Source of the DNA: a virus
IMG/VR virus record: IMGVR_UViG_3300031951_000180
Span: 1-57,620 of that record
Length of the DNA: 57,620 nucleotides
Direction: 5' to 3' (one strand)
In this document: positions 6,559 to 13,718 of the stretch, in pieces
Layout of the letters: every line of letters starts with the position of its first letter
Numbering within the stretch: the stretch's first letter is position 1
Made by a program: the position numbers and the translations under genes
The notes under the pieces: generated by a model
The model's input: the letters and a program-made list of their open reading frames with translations, nothing else
Databases searched by the model: none
What the model was told of the DNA's origin: nothing

Positions 6559-6881
6559 GTGCCGCTCGTGCAAGTGGGTGATACGCGGATCGTGGAGGCC
6601 GGAGGCGCCGGCGGTGCGACGAGCACGCTCTTCTTTTTCTTCCCGGTGCCGCCACAATCGGTGCAGGTCATTCGGACTTGGCTTACATCGCCCACGACCC
6701 CGCTGCCGTGGCACGATTCGCAAACGTCCGACAGGGGCTTCGGTGCGGCCTTATCGGCCTCGGCTGCAAGGATTGAGTAGTAGCCGGTGACGGCGATGAG
6801 CGGCTCGATGTCGCTCGTATCGGCCGGCGGCATGGTGCAGCCGCCGATCATCACGATGGCGGCGAAGACGACGGTTCTCAT
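6531..6881 (-). CDS. Lipoprotein with DnaJ-type zinc finger (116 aa)
   Basis: Start at ATG 6881, overlapping the protease stop by ATGA. Residues 1-16 form a signal with lipobox (VVFAAIVMIGGC), so the mature protein should be lipidated at that Cys. Near residues 53-80 are CESCHGSG and CTDCGGTG, the CxxCxGxG pair of DnaJ cysteine-rich domains, followed by a KKKK stretch and a Ser/Thr/Cys-rich tail. A role as an outer spanin-like lipoprotein is possible; the zinc finger is odd for that. Confidence 0.7.
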   Translation of the reverse strand: MRTVVFAAIVMIGGCTMPPADTSDIEPLIAVTGYYSILAAEADKAAPKPLSDVCESCHGSGVVGDVSQVRMTCTDCGGTGKKKKSVLVAPPAPPASTIRVSPTCTSGTCTTRTIVR

Positions 6882-7882
6882 ATGTTCCCCGTCGCCCCGT
6901 AGGTGGTGTGCTTCCGACGAGGCCAGCCGGCGACGCTTGATAGCGCGATGCACTGGCAGCGGTCGATCGTGCTCGCCAACGCCCAGAAGGCGCCGTGCGG
7001 AATGTCGATGTCGGTGCCGCGGACGCGGCGCGGGCCGGAGTTCCAGCTTTTTCCCCATGAATTCTGCCACCCCACCAGCGGCTGGCCGTATTTCTTCACA
7101 GTCTCTGGCCGGTCGTCATACGAGTGGAAGAGTTGCGCATGATGCCAGACCGTCGTGACGCGACTGAATCCGTCCTCGTTTCTCGTCCGCTCGAAGCCCA
7201 ACGCCGAACAGTTAAACACGCCATATCCGGCGGCGAGGAAGTCACGCACCTGCTCGCGGCCACGAACGAACGTCGCGGTTCTGGCAACGTGCTTCTTACT
7301 CTCCTCGAGCCACTTGTCGCTCGGCTTGCGAGCACCGCCGAGCTGGAGCGTTTGGTTCGTGTAGTTCGTCAGGTCGATGCCGAGGTTCTGATATGGCTTC
7401 CGAATCAAGAAGCCCTGCTCCGACGCGACCTTCGCCGCCTCCGAACAGACCCAGCCATCCCCAGAATATCCACGCCAAGCCCACAGGCTTTCAGAAGCGA
7501 CAACCCCCGCTCGGATGCCGGCCTCCGGCAACTCAGGCGGGCCTTCGGCGCGACCCGTCACCTCGTCAGGCTTGCCTTCGGCGATCTCCATGCCGAGCGA
7601 CGTCAGCAAACAGTTCGAGGCTGCTCGAGCGACGCAGTCGCCGGTCAACTGTGCCGGGCCTGGGAAGCACTCAGGGAATACTTCCATCACCTTCGGAAAC
7701 AGCAGCGTCAGCTTCCCCTCGCCTTTGCCGGCGAACTCCCATTCATGGGCGATATTGCCGCCGTCGGGGTCGCCGCCGTGACGGATTATGTAATCCGCGA
7801 ACATCTCGTCGGCGCGTGGGTTAGCACGGCAGCCGACGAGGCCGGCGGAATACGCACTCAGCGGATCGAATTCATTCGCCAT
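6878..7882 (-). CDS. Papain-like (C1) cysteine protease (334 aa)
   Basis: Papain-family residues are visible in order: Gln78 and Cys83 in PAQLTGDCVARAASN, His248 in VWHHAQLFHSY, and Asn274 in GWQNSWGKSWNSG, the hallmark NSWG motif. No signal peptide or clear propeptide is present. It sits between a membrane-anchored protein and a lipoprotein, all ATGA- or short-overlap-coupled, so it may act on the cell envelope or on phage proteins. Fold assignment is strong; substrate is unknown. Confidence 0.8.
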   Translation of the reverse strand: MANEFDPLSAYSAGLVGCRANPRADEMFADYIIRHGGDPDGGNIAHEWEFAGKGEGKLTLLFPKVMEVFPECFPGPAQLTGDCVARAASNCLLTSLGMEIAEGKPDEVTGRAEGPPELPEAGIRAGVVASESLWAWRGYSGDGWVCSEAAKVASEQGFLIRKPYQNLGIDLTNYTNQTLQLGGARKPSDKWLEESKKHVARTATFVRGREQVRDFLAAGYGVFNCSALGFERTRNEDGFSRVTTVWHHAQLFHSYDDRPETVKKYGQPLVGWQNSWGKSWNSGPRRVRGTDIDIPHGAFWALASTIDRCQCIALSSVAGWPRRKHTTYGATGNI

Positions 7883-8354
7883 GAATGCTGAACGTCCACG
7901 AGAGCACGCCGCAGGCGACGACCAGATTTCGCCGCACCTTTTCGTCCACCTTCACGACGTCAGCGCCGTTGGCCTTGACGAACGCCATATCAATGGCCTC
8001 GCCGAGGCCGTCGTATTTGCCGACGTCGCTTTTGTTGATTGCCAGACGCAGGCTGCCGCCGTGGAACGCGGAGAACTTCTCGGTATCCGAGATGATCGGC
8101 TTGTCGCGGTCGCCGTCGCGGAGCAGGACGAACGCCATCGCGTCATAAAAGTGAGCCAGATACCGCCGGTCGCTGGGCGTCATCTTGGGCAGAATCTTGC
8201 CGACGTCGGCGGCGAGCTTCATCAGCTCTGGCTCTGGCTTCGGCACCTTGATGGCCGACACCGGCAGCGGCGGCCACTGGACGTTCAGCTCCGACCCCCG
8301 CCACGCGAACACGAGCAGCACCGCAGCCACGGCAATTCCTGCGAACTTGGTCAC
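7872..8354 (-). CDS. Membrane-anchored or secreted protein (160 aa)
   Basis: Residues 5-18 (AGIAVAAVLLVFAW) form a signal anchor or uncleaved signal. The remaining soluble domain has alternating helices and charged segments (VPKPEPELMKLAADVGKILPKMTPSDRRYLAHFYDAMA). No family recognised. Stop and start overlaps with both neighbours place it in the putative lysis/envelope operon. Confidence 0.7.
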   Translation of the reverse strand: MTKFAGIAVAAVLLVFAWRGSELNVQWPPLPVSAIKVPKPEPELMKLAADVGKILPKMTPSDRRYLAHFYDAMAFVLLRDGDRDKPIISDTEKFSAFHGGSLRLAINKSDVGKYDGLGEAIDMAFVKANGADVVKVDEKVRRNLVVACGVLSWTFSIHGE

Positions 8355-8629
8355 TTGTCGCTCCCCGCCAGCAGCGCCAGCGTCAACGTCTCAATGGCCT
8401 CGGTCGCGTCCTTCGACAACGCCGACGTTTCGACGAGCCGCAGCCGCACGTCAGCCAGGTTGAGCATCGCCTCTTGATACGTCGGACCGCGCCGCTTCGC
8501 CGGGGCGTGATCGTGATCGTCGGAGAACGCCCGCCCGATCACCGACTCGGCGACATACCAGAGGTCGCCGCGGAACACCCAGAGCAGGACGCCAGCGGCC
8601 ACCAGAATAGACGCGACCTGTAGGCTCAC
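8351..8629 (-). CDS. Small N-anchored membrane protein (92 aa)
   Basis: An N-terminal membrane segment (VASILVAAGVLLWVF) is followed by a charged, His-rich linker (DDHDHAPAKRRG) and a helical domain (EAMLNLADVRLRLVETSALSKDATEAIETLTLALL). Coupled by 4-bp overlaps to both neighbours. It could be a holin/antiholin or i-spanin-like component; this is inference from topology and position. Confidence 0.7.
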   Translation of the reverse strand: MSLQVASILVAAGVLLWVFRGDLWYVAESVIGRAFSDDHDHAPAKRRGPTYQEAMLNLADVRLRLVETSALSKDATEAIETLTLALLAGSDK

Positions 8630-8916
8630 AGCGCACCGTCGATTTTGGCGACGACCCAGTTAAAGAACGCCTGGCCCTCCGGCGACTTGAGAACGGCCTC
8701 AAGGTGCTCGAGAGCCTCGTCGTCCACCTGCGTGCCGCTCTTGCCTGCGGCCCACTGGAGGGTGTCGATGACAGCGACCGCCCGTGCGTGCGGCGTGTCG
8801 GCCGAGAGGATGGCCTGCATCCTGGCGAGGAGCGGCGACCACTCGGCGAGGAGCTTCAGCTTCTCGAGCAGCGGCAGTCCCGCGCCGAACTCTTCGGGCA
8901 GTTGGTCTTCTGACAT
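8626..8916 (-). CDS. Hypothetical helical protein (96 aa)
   Basis: ATG 8916 has a strong AAGGAGG site at 8923-8929; longer in-frame starts are arginine-rich and unlikely. The protein is all-helical and acidic (PLLEKLKLLAEWSPLLARMQAIL, HLEAVLKSPEGQAFFNWVVAKIDG). No family recognised. Confidence 0.75.
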   Translation of the reverse strand: MSEDQLPEEFGAGLPLLEKLKLLAEWSPLLARMQAILSADTPHARAVAVIDTLQWAAGKSGTQVDDEALEHLEAVLKSPEGQAFFNWVVAKIDGAL

Positions 8917-9086
8917 TTCGAGCCTCCTTGCAAAAACCGCAGATATTCCGCAGAACACGTCCGTCCTTGGCTCGTGATCTTGCCCCAATGGCTGGGCGGT
9001 GCCTCCGGCACCAAATTCATCAGCGGGGGCGAGTCGTCGCCGATCCACTGGATCGAGATTTCATCTTCATTCGGCGGCATCGCCAT
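8856..9086 (-). CDS. Possible small protein (up to 76 aa)
   Basis: An open frame whose first 55 residues (MPPNEDEISIQWIGDDSPPLMNLVPEAPP) look protein-like and whose start overlaps the end of the preceding 66-aa gene by 20 bp. The C-terminal 20 residues lie over the start of the next gene and look like a shadow. It is kept because otherwise about 150 bp upstream of 8916 would be empty. Low certainty. Confidence 0.4.
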   Translation of the reverse strand: MAMPPNEDEISIQWIGDDSPPLMNLVPEAPPSHWGKITSQGRTCSAEYLRFLQGGSKCQKTNCPKSSARDCRCSRS

Positions 9087-9267
9087 GTACGCAGTGGTTC
9101 ATGAAATCGTACCAATCGTCGAATGCGGCCCGCGCCGCCTGCTTCGCCTCCGTCCGACTGATCGCGCGTGGAGCCTTCCACAGCTCATCCTCGATGATGT
9201 CATCACCATTCTTGAGGATCAGCCGCATCTCCTTCGGCGCGATCACGAGCCGTACTTCCGCCAGCAC
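9067..9267 (-). CDS. Small hypothetical protein (66 aa)
   Basis: GTG start at 9267 with a GGAG element about 9 nt upstream. A beta-hairpin-like N-terminus (LAEVRLVIAPKEMRLILKNGDDI) is followed by a helix (RTEAKQAARAAFDDWYDFMNHC). It overlaps the end of the upstream helix-turn-helix gene by 65 bp. No family recognised. Confidence 0.6.
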   Translation of the reverse strand: MLAEVRLVIAPKEMRLILKNGDDIIEDELWKAPRAISRTEAKQAARAAFDDWYDFMNHCVHGDAAE

Positions 9268-9604
9268 TGTTGTTCACTCCAGTAGCACTATCTAGTGTAC
9301 CACCCCAGGCGTTCTTGAGCCGGGCTTCCCGCTCGGCCTGCGTCCACCCCGCGCGGATGCCTGCGGCGGCCAGCCGAATCTCTTCCGGCGACGGCGGCGG
9401 CGGCACGTCGGGCCGGGGGCCGAGGCAGAGAAACATCGCCGCCCGCAGCACCGCCGGCACGTCGAATTCCTCGACTTCGGCGACTTCGCCTTTCAGCGAC
9501 CACTCGTACGTACTGAACGTCAGATCGCTCGCGATCTCGTCCAGCGTCAAATTCTCATCCCAGAGCCTGCGCAAAGCCCGTTTTTGGTTGGCGGTGAGCT
9601 TCAC
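9203..9604 (-). CDS. GcrA-like helix-turn-helix protein (133 aa)
   Basis: GTG start at 9604 overlaps the upstream stop (GTGA), with AGAGGAA just before it. Residues 1-35 (KLTANQKRALRRLWDENLTLDEIASDLTFSTYE) match the helix-turn-helix at the N-terminus of GcrA and sigma-like regulators: a basic helix, LWxxxxTxxEIAxxL, then the recognition helix. A second helical part (PSPEEIRLAAAGIRAGWTQAEREARL) follows. Probable transcription regulator; the target is unknown. Confidence 0.65.
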   Translation of the reverse strand: MKLTANQKRALRRLWDENLTLDEIASDLTFSTYEWSLKGEVAEVEEFDVPAVLRAAMFLCLGPRPDVPPPPSPEEIRLAAAGIRAGWTQAEREARLKNAWGGTLDSATGVNNSAGGSTARDRAEGDAADPQEW

Positions 9605-10470
9605 GGTTCCTCTGGGAGAATCGCGACGTAGCGGCAGCCGGGATTGAGCCACAAGCCGTAGCCGGCCTGCCGCATGGCCTTATGTGCCACGACGTGTTCG
9701 CAGTCGCCGCCGCCGTACAGGCAGTGACGAAACGCCTCGGCTTTGTAGACGGCGAGGCCGCCGAAGGCCGAATACATCGGGATCGGGTCGCCGCCGACCG
9801 GCGGAAGGAGGGCGTGAAACCACGCCTGGCCCGTCTTTTCGCGCCGATCCTCCCACCACGAGAGCCGCGCGGCGTAGGCGTCATAGTGGGCGATCTCGGT
9901 TTGCCCTTCGTCATTCTGGCGGACGAACAGCGAGTAGCTCGCCATGCAGCCGACCTCGCAGGTCCGCTGCACCCGGCTCTGGTATTCCCGCATCCAGCCG
10001 ATGCTGTTGAGCACGCCATTGACTGAAAAGCCGCCGTGCGGGTCCATATCCAAGACGATGACGTACTGGGCATCCGGGGCGTGATGCTCCACCCAGAGGC
10101 GGCAGCGGTTGCGGTACTCGGCCAGCGCCACCGTCCGCTGCTCCTCGAACCCGCGGTAGTCTGGCCGCAGGAGCGTGTCGTGCTCGATCGTCACCCACGG
10201 CCTGGTGGCCGCGAAGGCGTCGAGCACCTTGGCGGTGTCATCGTTGGAGTCGTTCTCGAAGCAGTAGAATTTCGCTTCCTGAAACTTCGCCGCCAGCTCG
10301 TCGATGAGGCCGAGCGTATTCATGCCGTATGGCAGCGCGTTTCTGGCGATGGCGACGATTGCCACCTTCGACCGCTCCGCCTCCTCGGCCCCGTAGCCGA
10401 CGTAGCGGTCGTATTGATCCTGATACCCGTCCTCGACGGGCCAGAATTCTTCAGGCCGACTGACTGGCAT
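9601..10470 (-). CDS. GT-A-fold glycosyltransferase (289 aa)
   Basis: Resembles the CMT1-type alpha-1,3-mannosyltransferase family: an early YCFENDSNDDTAKVLDAF segment, ALAEYRNRCRLWV, and the nucleotide-sugar DxD motif VIVLDMDPHGG (Asp141, Asp143). Presumably transfers a sugar from an activated donor in the cytoplasm. It is followed by the GcrA-like gene (GTGA overlap) and preceded by a second glycosyltransferase (20-bp overlap). The acceptor could be host surface glycan, a virion protein or modified DNA. Confidence 0.8.
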   Translation of the reverse strand: MPVSRPEEFWPVEDGYQDQYDRYVGYGAEEAERSKVAIVAIARNALPYGMNTLGLIDELAAKFQEAKFYCFENDSNDDTAKVLDAFAATRPWVTIEHDTLLRPDYRGFEEQRTVALAEYRNRCRLWVEHHAPDAQYVIVLDMDPHGGFSVNGVLNSIGWMREYQSRVQRTCEVGCMASYSLFVRQNDEGQTEIAHYDAYAARLSWWEDRREKTGQAWFHALLPPVGGDPIPMYSAFGGLAVYKAEAFRHCLYGGGDCEHVVAHKAMRQAGYGLWLNPGCRYVAILPEEP

Positions 10471-11095
10471 GAATCGCCCCCTTCATTGCTGCTAAACGGT
10501 CGTCGAACATCGTCGCGTGAAAGAACCTCGCAGCCCGCGGGATGCCGCGAGGGTCGCGCTTGTGCGGGTTCCACTCGTAGGGCAACTCGGCCCAGAGCGG
10601 CCCCGGCGGCACCGCCACCGGAGTCGCGTCTGGGTCGCCGCCCAGGGCGTGGATCACGGCTGCCTGCTCCCACCAGCCGCCAGACCGCATGAACTCAGGC
10701 GCCTCCCAGAGGTTGTCGAGGAACTGCTTCGCCTGCCTCCGAACGAGCCAGACGCCGCAGTTCGGCACCGCACCGTCTTCTGTGTGATGCACGACCATGT
10801 GCATCGGCGCGTCCGTCGCCTCTTCGATGATGTCGGTGTCGTGGCGGATCACGGCCACGTCGGCATCGAGCCACAAGACCACGTCATAGGAGTCGAGCAG
10901 GCTGTGAATCAGGGCGACCTTGAACCAGCTTGCCGGCCGCCCCCAGACCTTCGGAAACCGGCCGACCGCCGGCATCTGCGGCACGACGAGGTCATACCCG
11001 TGCCTCTCGCAGTAGCGGAGGTGCGTCGGCAACGCCAGCCGCAAGAGGGCCGCGGCGTCGTCTCCGAATCCGAAGGTGGCTAGGCACTTGCGCAT
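10451..11095 (-). CDS. Glycosyltransferase, GMA12/MNN10-like (214 aa)
   Basis: ATG 11095 lies inside the end of the upstream methyltransferase gene; longer forms are arginine-rich shadows. The GT-A features are an N-terminal strand (CLATFGF), THLRYCERHGYDLVVP, SWFKVALIHSLLDSYDVVLWLDADVAV with DxD at Asp77/Asp79, and later AARFFHA. This pattern fits the galactosyl transferase GMA12/MNN10 family. It forms a sugar cassette with the neighbouring glycosyltransferase and SAM methyltransferase. Confidence 0.75.
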   Translation of the reverse strand: MRKCLATFGFGDDAAALLRLALPTHLRYCERHGYDLVVPQMPAVGRFPKVWGRPASWFKVALIHSLLDSYDVVLWLDADVAVIRHDTDIIEEATDAPMHMVVHHTEDGAVPNCGVWLVRRQAKQFLDNLWEAPEFMRSGGWWEQAAVIHALGGDPDATPVAVPPGPLWAELPYEWNPHKRDPRGIPRAARFFHATMFDDRLAAMKGAIHASQSA

Positions 11096-11679
11096 GCGTC
11101 GATGGCCCTCATGTGGTCGTTGACGTCGCGGCAGAGGATCGCGAGGCCGCGGTGCGTCCGCTGCCCCGGCCGCGGCAGGCAGTCGATGGCGACGCGGTAG
11201 CCGACCTTCTGGAAGAGGTGCATGAACCAGCACGGGCCTTCGCAGCCGGGATCGCGGTTCGTCACGTCGTGGAGGATGATGGCCCGCGGGCCGACCTCGT
11301 AGCAGATGTCCGATTCGATGTCGGCGCAGGCCATGCTGTGATCGCCGTCCAAAATCACGACGCTCTCGGCCGTCAAATACTTCGCCAGCAGCTCGGCGCT
11401 CGTGCCTTCGCAGAGCGACACCCGCTTCGGCGGTGCCTCGGCCACCATCGCCTTCAGGCTGGGCTGATGCACGGGGTCGATCAGCACGACGTGAGCGTCG
11501 ATCTCGTCGGCCGCGGCGAGCACCTCGGCCGTCGAGACGCCAAAGCAGCAGCCGACTTCGACGACTTCGCTGATGCCCTTGCACTGCCGCAGGAACTTCC
11601 CGATCGCCACTGCGTGCCGCCGATCCATCGACATCTGGTGCGTCTCAAAGAACGAGGCGTGGCGGCGGTAGTCGGTCAT
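11080..11679 (-). CDS. Class I SAM-dependent methyltransferase (199 aa)
   Basis: ATG 11679 overlaps the upstream stop by ATGA. Motif I is ISEVVEVGCCFGVSTAEVL, followed by HVVLIDPVHQPSLKAMV, and SVVILDGDHSMACADIESDICYEVGPRAIILHDV, typical of the Methyltransf_24 family that often modifies sugars or small metabolites. The linked glycosyltransferases support methylation of a glycan. Confidence 0.8.
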   Translation of the reverse strand: MTDYRRHASFFETHQMSMDRRHAVAIGKFLRQCKGISEVVEVGCCFGVSTAEVLAAADEIDAHVVLIDPVHQPSLKAMVAEAPPKRVSLCEGTSAELLAKYLTAESVVILDGDHSMACADIESDICYEVGPRAIILHDVTNRDPGCEGPCWFMHLFQKVGYRVAIDCLPRPGQRTHRGLAILCRDVNDHMRAIDACASA

Positions 11680-11957
11680 CTCACGCTCTCCAGAAACGCC
11701 CGTGCCTCGCTGGCACTGGTCACCCACGTCACGGCGGCCCCGGCGTCGGCCAGTTGCCGCATCCGGTGCCGCTGAACCTTGGTCGGCTCCTCGCCCGGCA
11801 CCTTGCACTCCAAAAAAGCCACCTTCCCGCCGCGGATCGCCATCACGTCGGGCATCCCGGCGATGCCGAACGCATTGCCGTGGAGCTTCCCTGCCCACCA
11901 TCCAGCCGCCTTTGCCGTCGCGATGACTTTCGCGACGATCGTGCTTTCTTTTGGCAA
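11676..11957 (-). CDS. VRR-NUC domain nuclease (93 aa)
   Basis: A compact PD-(D/E)XK-type nuclease of the VRR-NUC family: GIAGMPDVMAIRGGKVAFLECKVPGEEPTKVQRHRMRQLADAGAAVTWV, with catalytic Asp in MPD and Glu-x-Lys in LECK. Stand-alone phage VRR-NUC proteins are Holliday-junction-resolvase-like and act in recombination or packaging. Its position away from the terminase suggests a recombination role. It overlaps the next gene by ATGA. Confidence 0.9.
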   Translation of the reverse strand: MPKESTIVAKVIATAKAAGWWAGKLHGNAFGIAGMPDVMAIRGGKVAFLECKVPGEEPTKVQRHRMRQLADAGAAVTWVTSASEARAFLESVR

Positions 11958-11964
11958 GTAGGGT

Positions 11965-12315
11965 CTACGGCAAGCCGCACTCCGCGAAGGCGACGTGACG
12001 CCCGTCGAAGGCGTAGTTCTTCATCTGCGGCCGACCGTTCTTGCCGACGAGCCGACGCTCGGCGACCTCGGGTGTCCACGATGCCTGAATCTTCGCAGCC
12101 CGATGGCGGATCAGCTCCTCGTCGGGGTCGCCGGGGGCGCGCTCACCGTCCTCGACCTTTACCTGGCCCCGATTGGGCAGCTTCAGCCTGCGGGCCAGGA
12201 TGTAAAGCTGGCTGTTCGAGCAGCCGAGCCTCTGGCAGATGCGGTCGTTCGTCATCGGCGAATGCCAGAGACGAGTCACCTCGCGGGCGTCGAAATATCG
12301 CTCCTTGATCATCAT
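11965..12315 (-). CDS. GcrA-like helix-turn-helix protein (116 aa)
   Basis: A good AAGGAGG ribosome binding site precedes the double ATG. The N-terminus contains VTRLWHSPMTNDRICQRLGCSNSQLYILARRLKLPNRG, a helix-turn-helix of the GcrA type. The C-terminal half is charged (HRAAKIQASWTPEVAERRLVGK). It resembles the 133-aa protein at 9203-9604 in domain type and in the shared motif SWTPEVAERRL versus GWTQAEREARL, so the two are probably distant paralogues. Confidence 0.7.
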   Translation of the reverse strand: MMIKERYFDAREVTRLWHSPMTNDRICQRLGCSNSQLYILARRLKLPNRGQVKVEDGERAPGDPDEELIRHRAAKIQASWTPEVAERRLVGKNGRPQMKNYAFDGRHVAFAECGLP

Positions 12316-12330
12316 CGGAAACCTCCTTGT

Positions 12331-12546
12331 TTACTTGCTCGGCCGCAGGCCGAAGAGAACCCAGCACAAACCCACCAGCGAGCACGCCTCGCCGAAGGAC
12401 AATTCGCTCACAGTGAACGCCGACGCCACCGAGCCACGCCAGAAATACTGGGCGGCCGCGGCACTGACGAGAAACAGGACGACGGCGCCAGCGAGGCCCA
12501 GAACCGTCGCGGTCAGGACAGCGCCGATGGTGTCGGAGTCGTTCAC
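12331..12546 (-). CDS. Small two-segment membrane protein (71 aa)
   Basis: GTG start at 12546 overlaps the upstream stop (GTGA). There are two hydrophobic stretches: IGAVLTATVLGLAGAVVLFLV and a second near FGEACSLVGLCWVLFGL. The size and topology resemble a class II holin, but it is coupled to the Tat-signal gene rather than to a recognised lysin. Confidence 0.65.
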   Translation of the reverse strand: MNDSDTIGAVLTATVLGLAGAVVLFLVSAAAAQYFWRGSVASAFTVSELSFGEACSLVGLCWVLFGLRPSK

Positions 12547-13025
12547 AGATTCACCCCCATCCATTCGACGAGAATCTCGTACCGGCCAGGCGTCGGCACC
12601 GACATCAAACGCCACTCGCCGTCGGCCCCGAGATGGTCGAGGTCGGTGTAGTCGGCCATGCAGCTTACTTCGATGCTGCGCGGCTTCGCGTTTTCGACGA
12701 TCTTCGCGACCTGCCGATCCAGATCGGACTTCTCGAAGTCCTTGCCGGCGTAGGCGTAGCGGACGCTCATCATCGGGATGTCGCTGACGTGCCAATACTG
12801 ATCCATCGACACCACGCGGCACTGCTTGAGCAGGTCGATTGCCTCGTCTACGGCAGACGGGACAGGTGGCTTCTTCTTGCGGCGTTTAGGCGTCTTAATC
12901 GCCGCAGCCGGCGGCGGCAGCGTCAGCGCCGGCTTCGGAGAGGTGGCGACGGAGGCGGATGCGCCGACAGCCGAAAGGCCGGCTGCGGCTGCGAACAAGC
13001 TCTGGAGAAATCCTCGTCGTTGCAT
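12543..13025 (-). CDS. Protein with twin-arginine (Tat) signal (160 aa)
   Basis: The N-terminus MQRRGFLQSLFAAAAGLSAVGASA has the RRxFL twin-arginine core, a hydrophobic region and a small-residue cleavage region, so export through the Tat pathway is expected. A basic linker (IKTPKRRKKKPPVPS) is followed by a soluble domain with SVRYAYAGKDF, SIEVSCMADYTDLDHLG and GRYEILVEWMGVNL. No family recognised. The same genome encodes a TatA-like protein at 17500-17688. Confidence 0.75.
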   Translation of the reverse strand: MQRRGFLQSLFAAAAGLSAVGASASVATSPKPALTLPPPAAAIKTPKRRKKKPPVPSAVDEAIDLLKQCRVVSMDQYWHVSDIPMMSVRYAYAGKDFEKSDLDRQVAKIVENAKPRSIEVSCMADYTDLDHLGADGEWRLMSVPTPGRYEILVEWMGVNL

Positions 13026-13032
13026 GGCGGTA

Positions 13033-13061
13033 GTTATCCGTTTCTGTAGGCTCAAGGTCAA
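13033..13061 (-). promoter_or_regulatory. Promoter of the Tat-signal gene
   Basis: On the minus strand: TTGACC (13056-13061), 17-bp spacer, GATAAC (13033-13038). The predicted +1 falls within 1-2 nt of ATG 13025, and there is no SD, so the transcript may be leaderless. Confidence 0.6.
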
Positions 13062-13071
13062 GACTAATCGG

Positions 13072-13293
13072 CTAGAGATCGTCGCCCTGGAGGAGCCGCC
13101 GCTCGCAGACTCTGGTGAACACCTCAAGCGAGTCCTTCAGGTGGCTGGCGGCCACGACGATCTCAGATTTCTTCTGGAGCTGCATCTCGGCGATGAACTC
13201 ATCGAGCGTCTCGCCGGTCGCGTTGCAGAAGTGCCTGAATGCGGCCACGCGGGCCGACACGACCGCGGGGTCTGGAGTCACTGCCTCTCCCAT
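13072..13293 (-). CDS. Small helical protein (73 aa)
   Basis: Start uncertain: ATG 13293, or GTG 13302. Both lie inside the end of the GNAT gene. The product is helical and charged (VVSARVAAFRHFCNATGETLDEFIAEMQLQKKSEIVVAASHLKDSLEVF). No family recognised. Confidence 0.6.
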   Translation of the reverse strand: MGEAVTPDPAVVSARVAAFRHFCNATGETLDEFIAEMQLQKKSEIVVAASHLKDSLEVFTRVCERRLLQGDDL

Positions 13294-13718
13294 CTCACGC
13301 ACTTTCTTTTCTTGAATAAGGTCGGATAGAACCCGGCCCGTCGGGCGACGAGCAGCATGTGCGGGTGGAAGACGGCGACCGAGTCGCCATAGCCGGCGAA
13401 CAGTGCCGAATACAGCCCCGAGGCGGCGAAGGCGGCGATGCCGCGGCGGCGGTAATTCTTGTGAACGAACGCCTCCAGCGTGTCCCACCGATTGGCAAAG
13501 TCCTCGACCCACTTCTCCGTCCTGGCCCAGCCGATGATCTCGCCTTGATCCTCGACCAGGGCGATGTAGCCGTCGGCCTCCGTCGGCTCGGATGAGTCAA
13601 AGAGCCAGGAGTCCAGCTTCCGCTGGAAGTCGCTGCCTGGCTTCGTCAGATGGTCGCGGACGTATTCGGCGGCGCCGGAGTCAAGGAAGTCGGTGGCGAA
13701 TTGGATGGTGCAGTTCAT
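13278..13718 (-). CDS. GNAT-type acetyltransferase (146 aa)
   Basis: Contains a GNAT core: YIALVEDQGEIIGWARTEKW, then LEAFVHKNYRRRGIAAFAASGLYSALF, where YRRRGIA matches the acetyl-CoA-binding R/QxxGxA loop. The C-terminal VARRAGFYPTLF resembles the usual final strand. It presumably transfers an acetyl group from acetyl-CoA to an unknown amine. Neighbouring modification genes suggest a modifying role. ATGA overlap with the upstream GIY-YIG gene. Confidence 0.75.
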   Translation of the reverse strand: MNCTIQFATDFLDSGAAEYVRDHLTKPGSDFQRKLDSWLFDSSEPTEADGYIALVEDQGEIIGWARTEKWVEDFANRWDTLEAFVHKNYRRRGIAAFAASGLYSALFAGYGDSVAVFHPHMLLVARRAGFYPTLFKKRKCVRWERQ

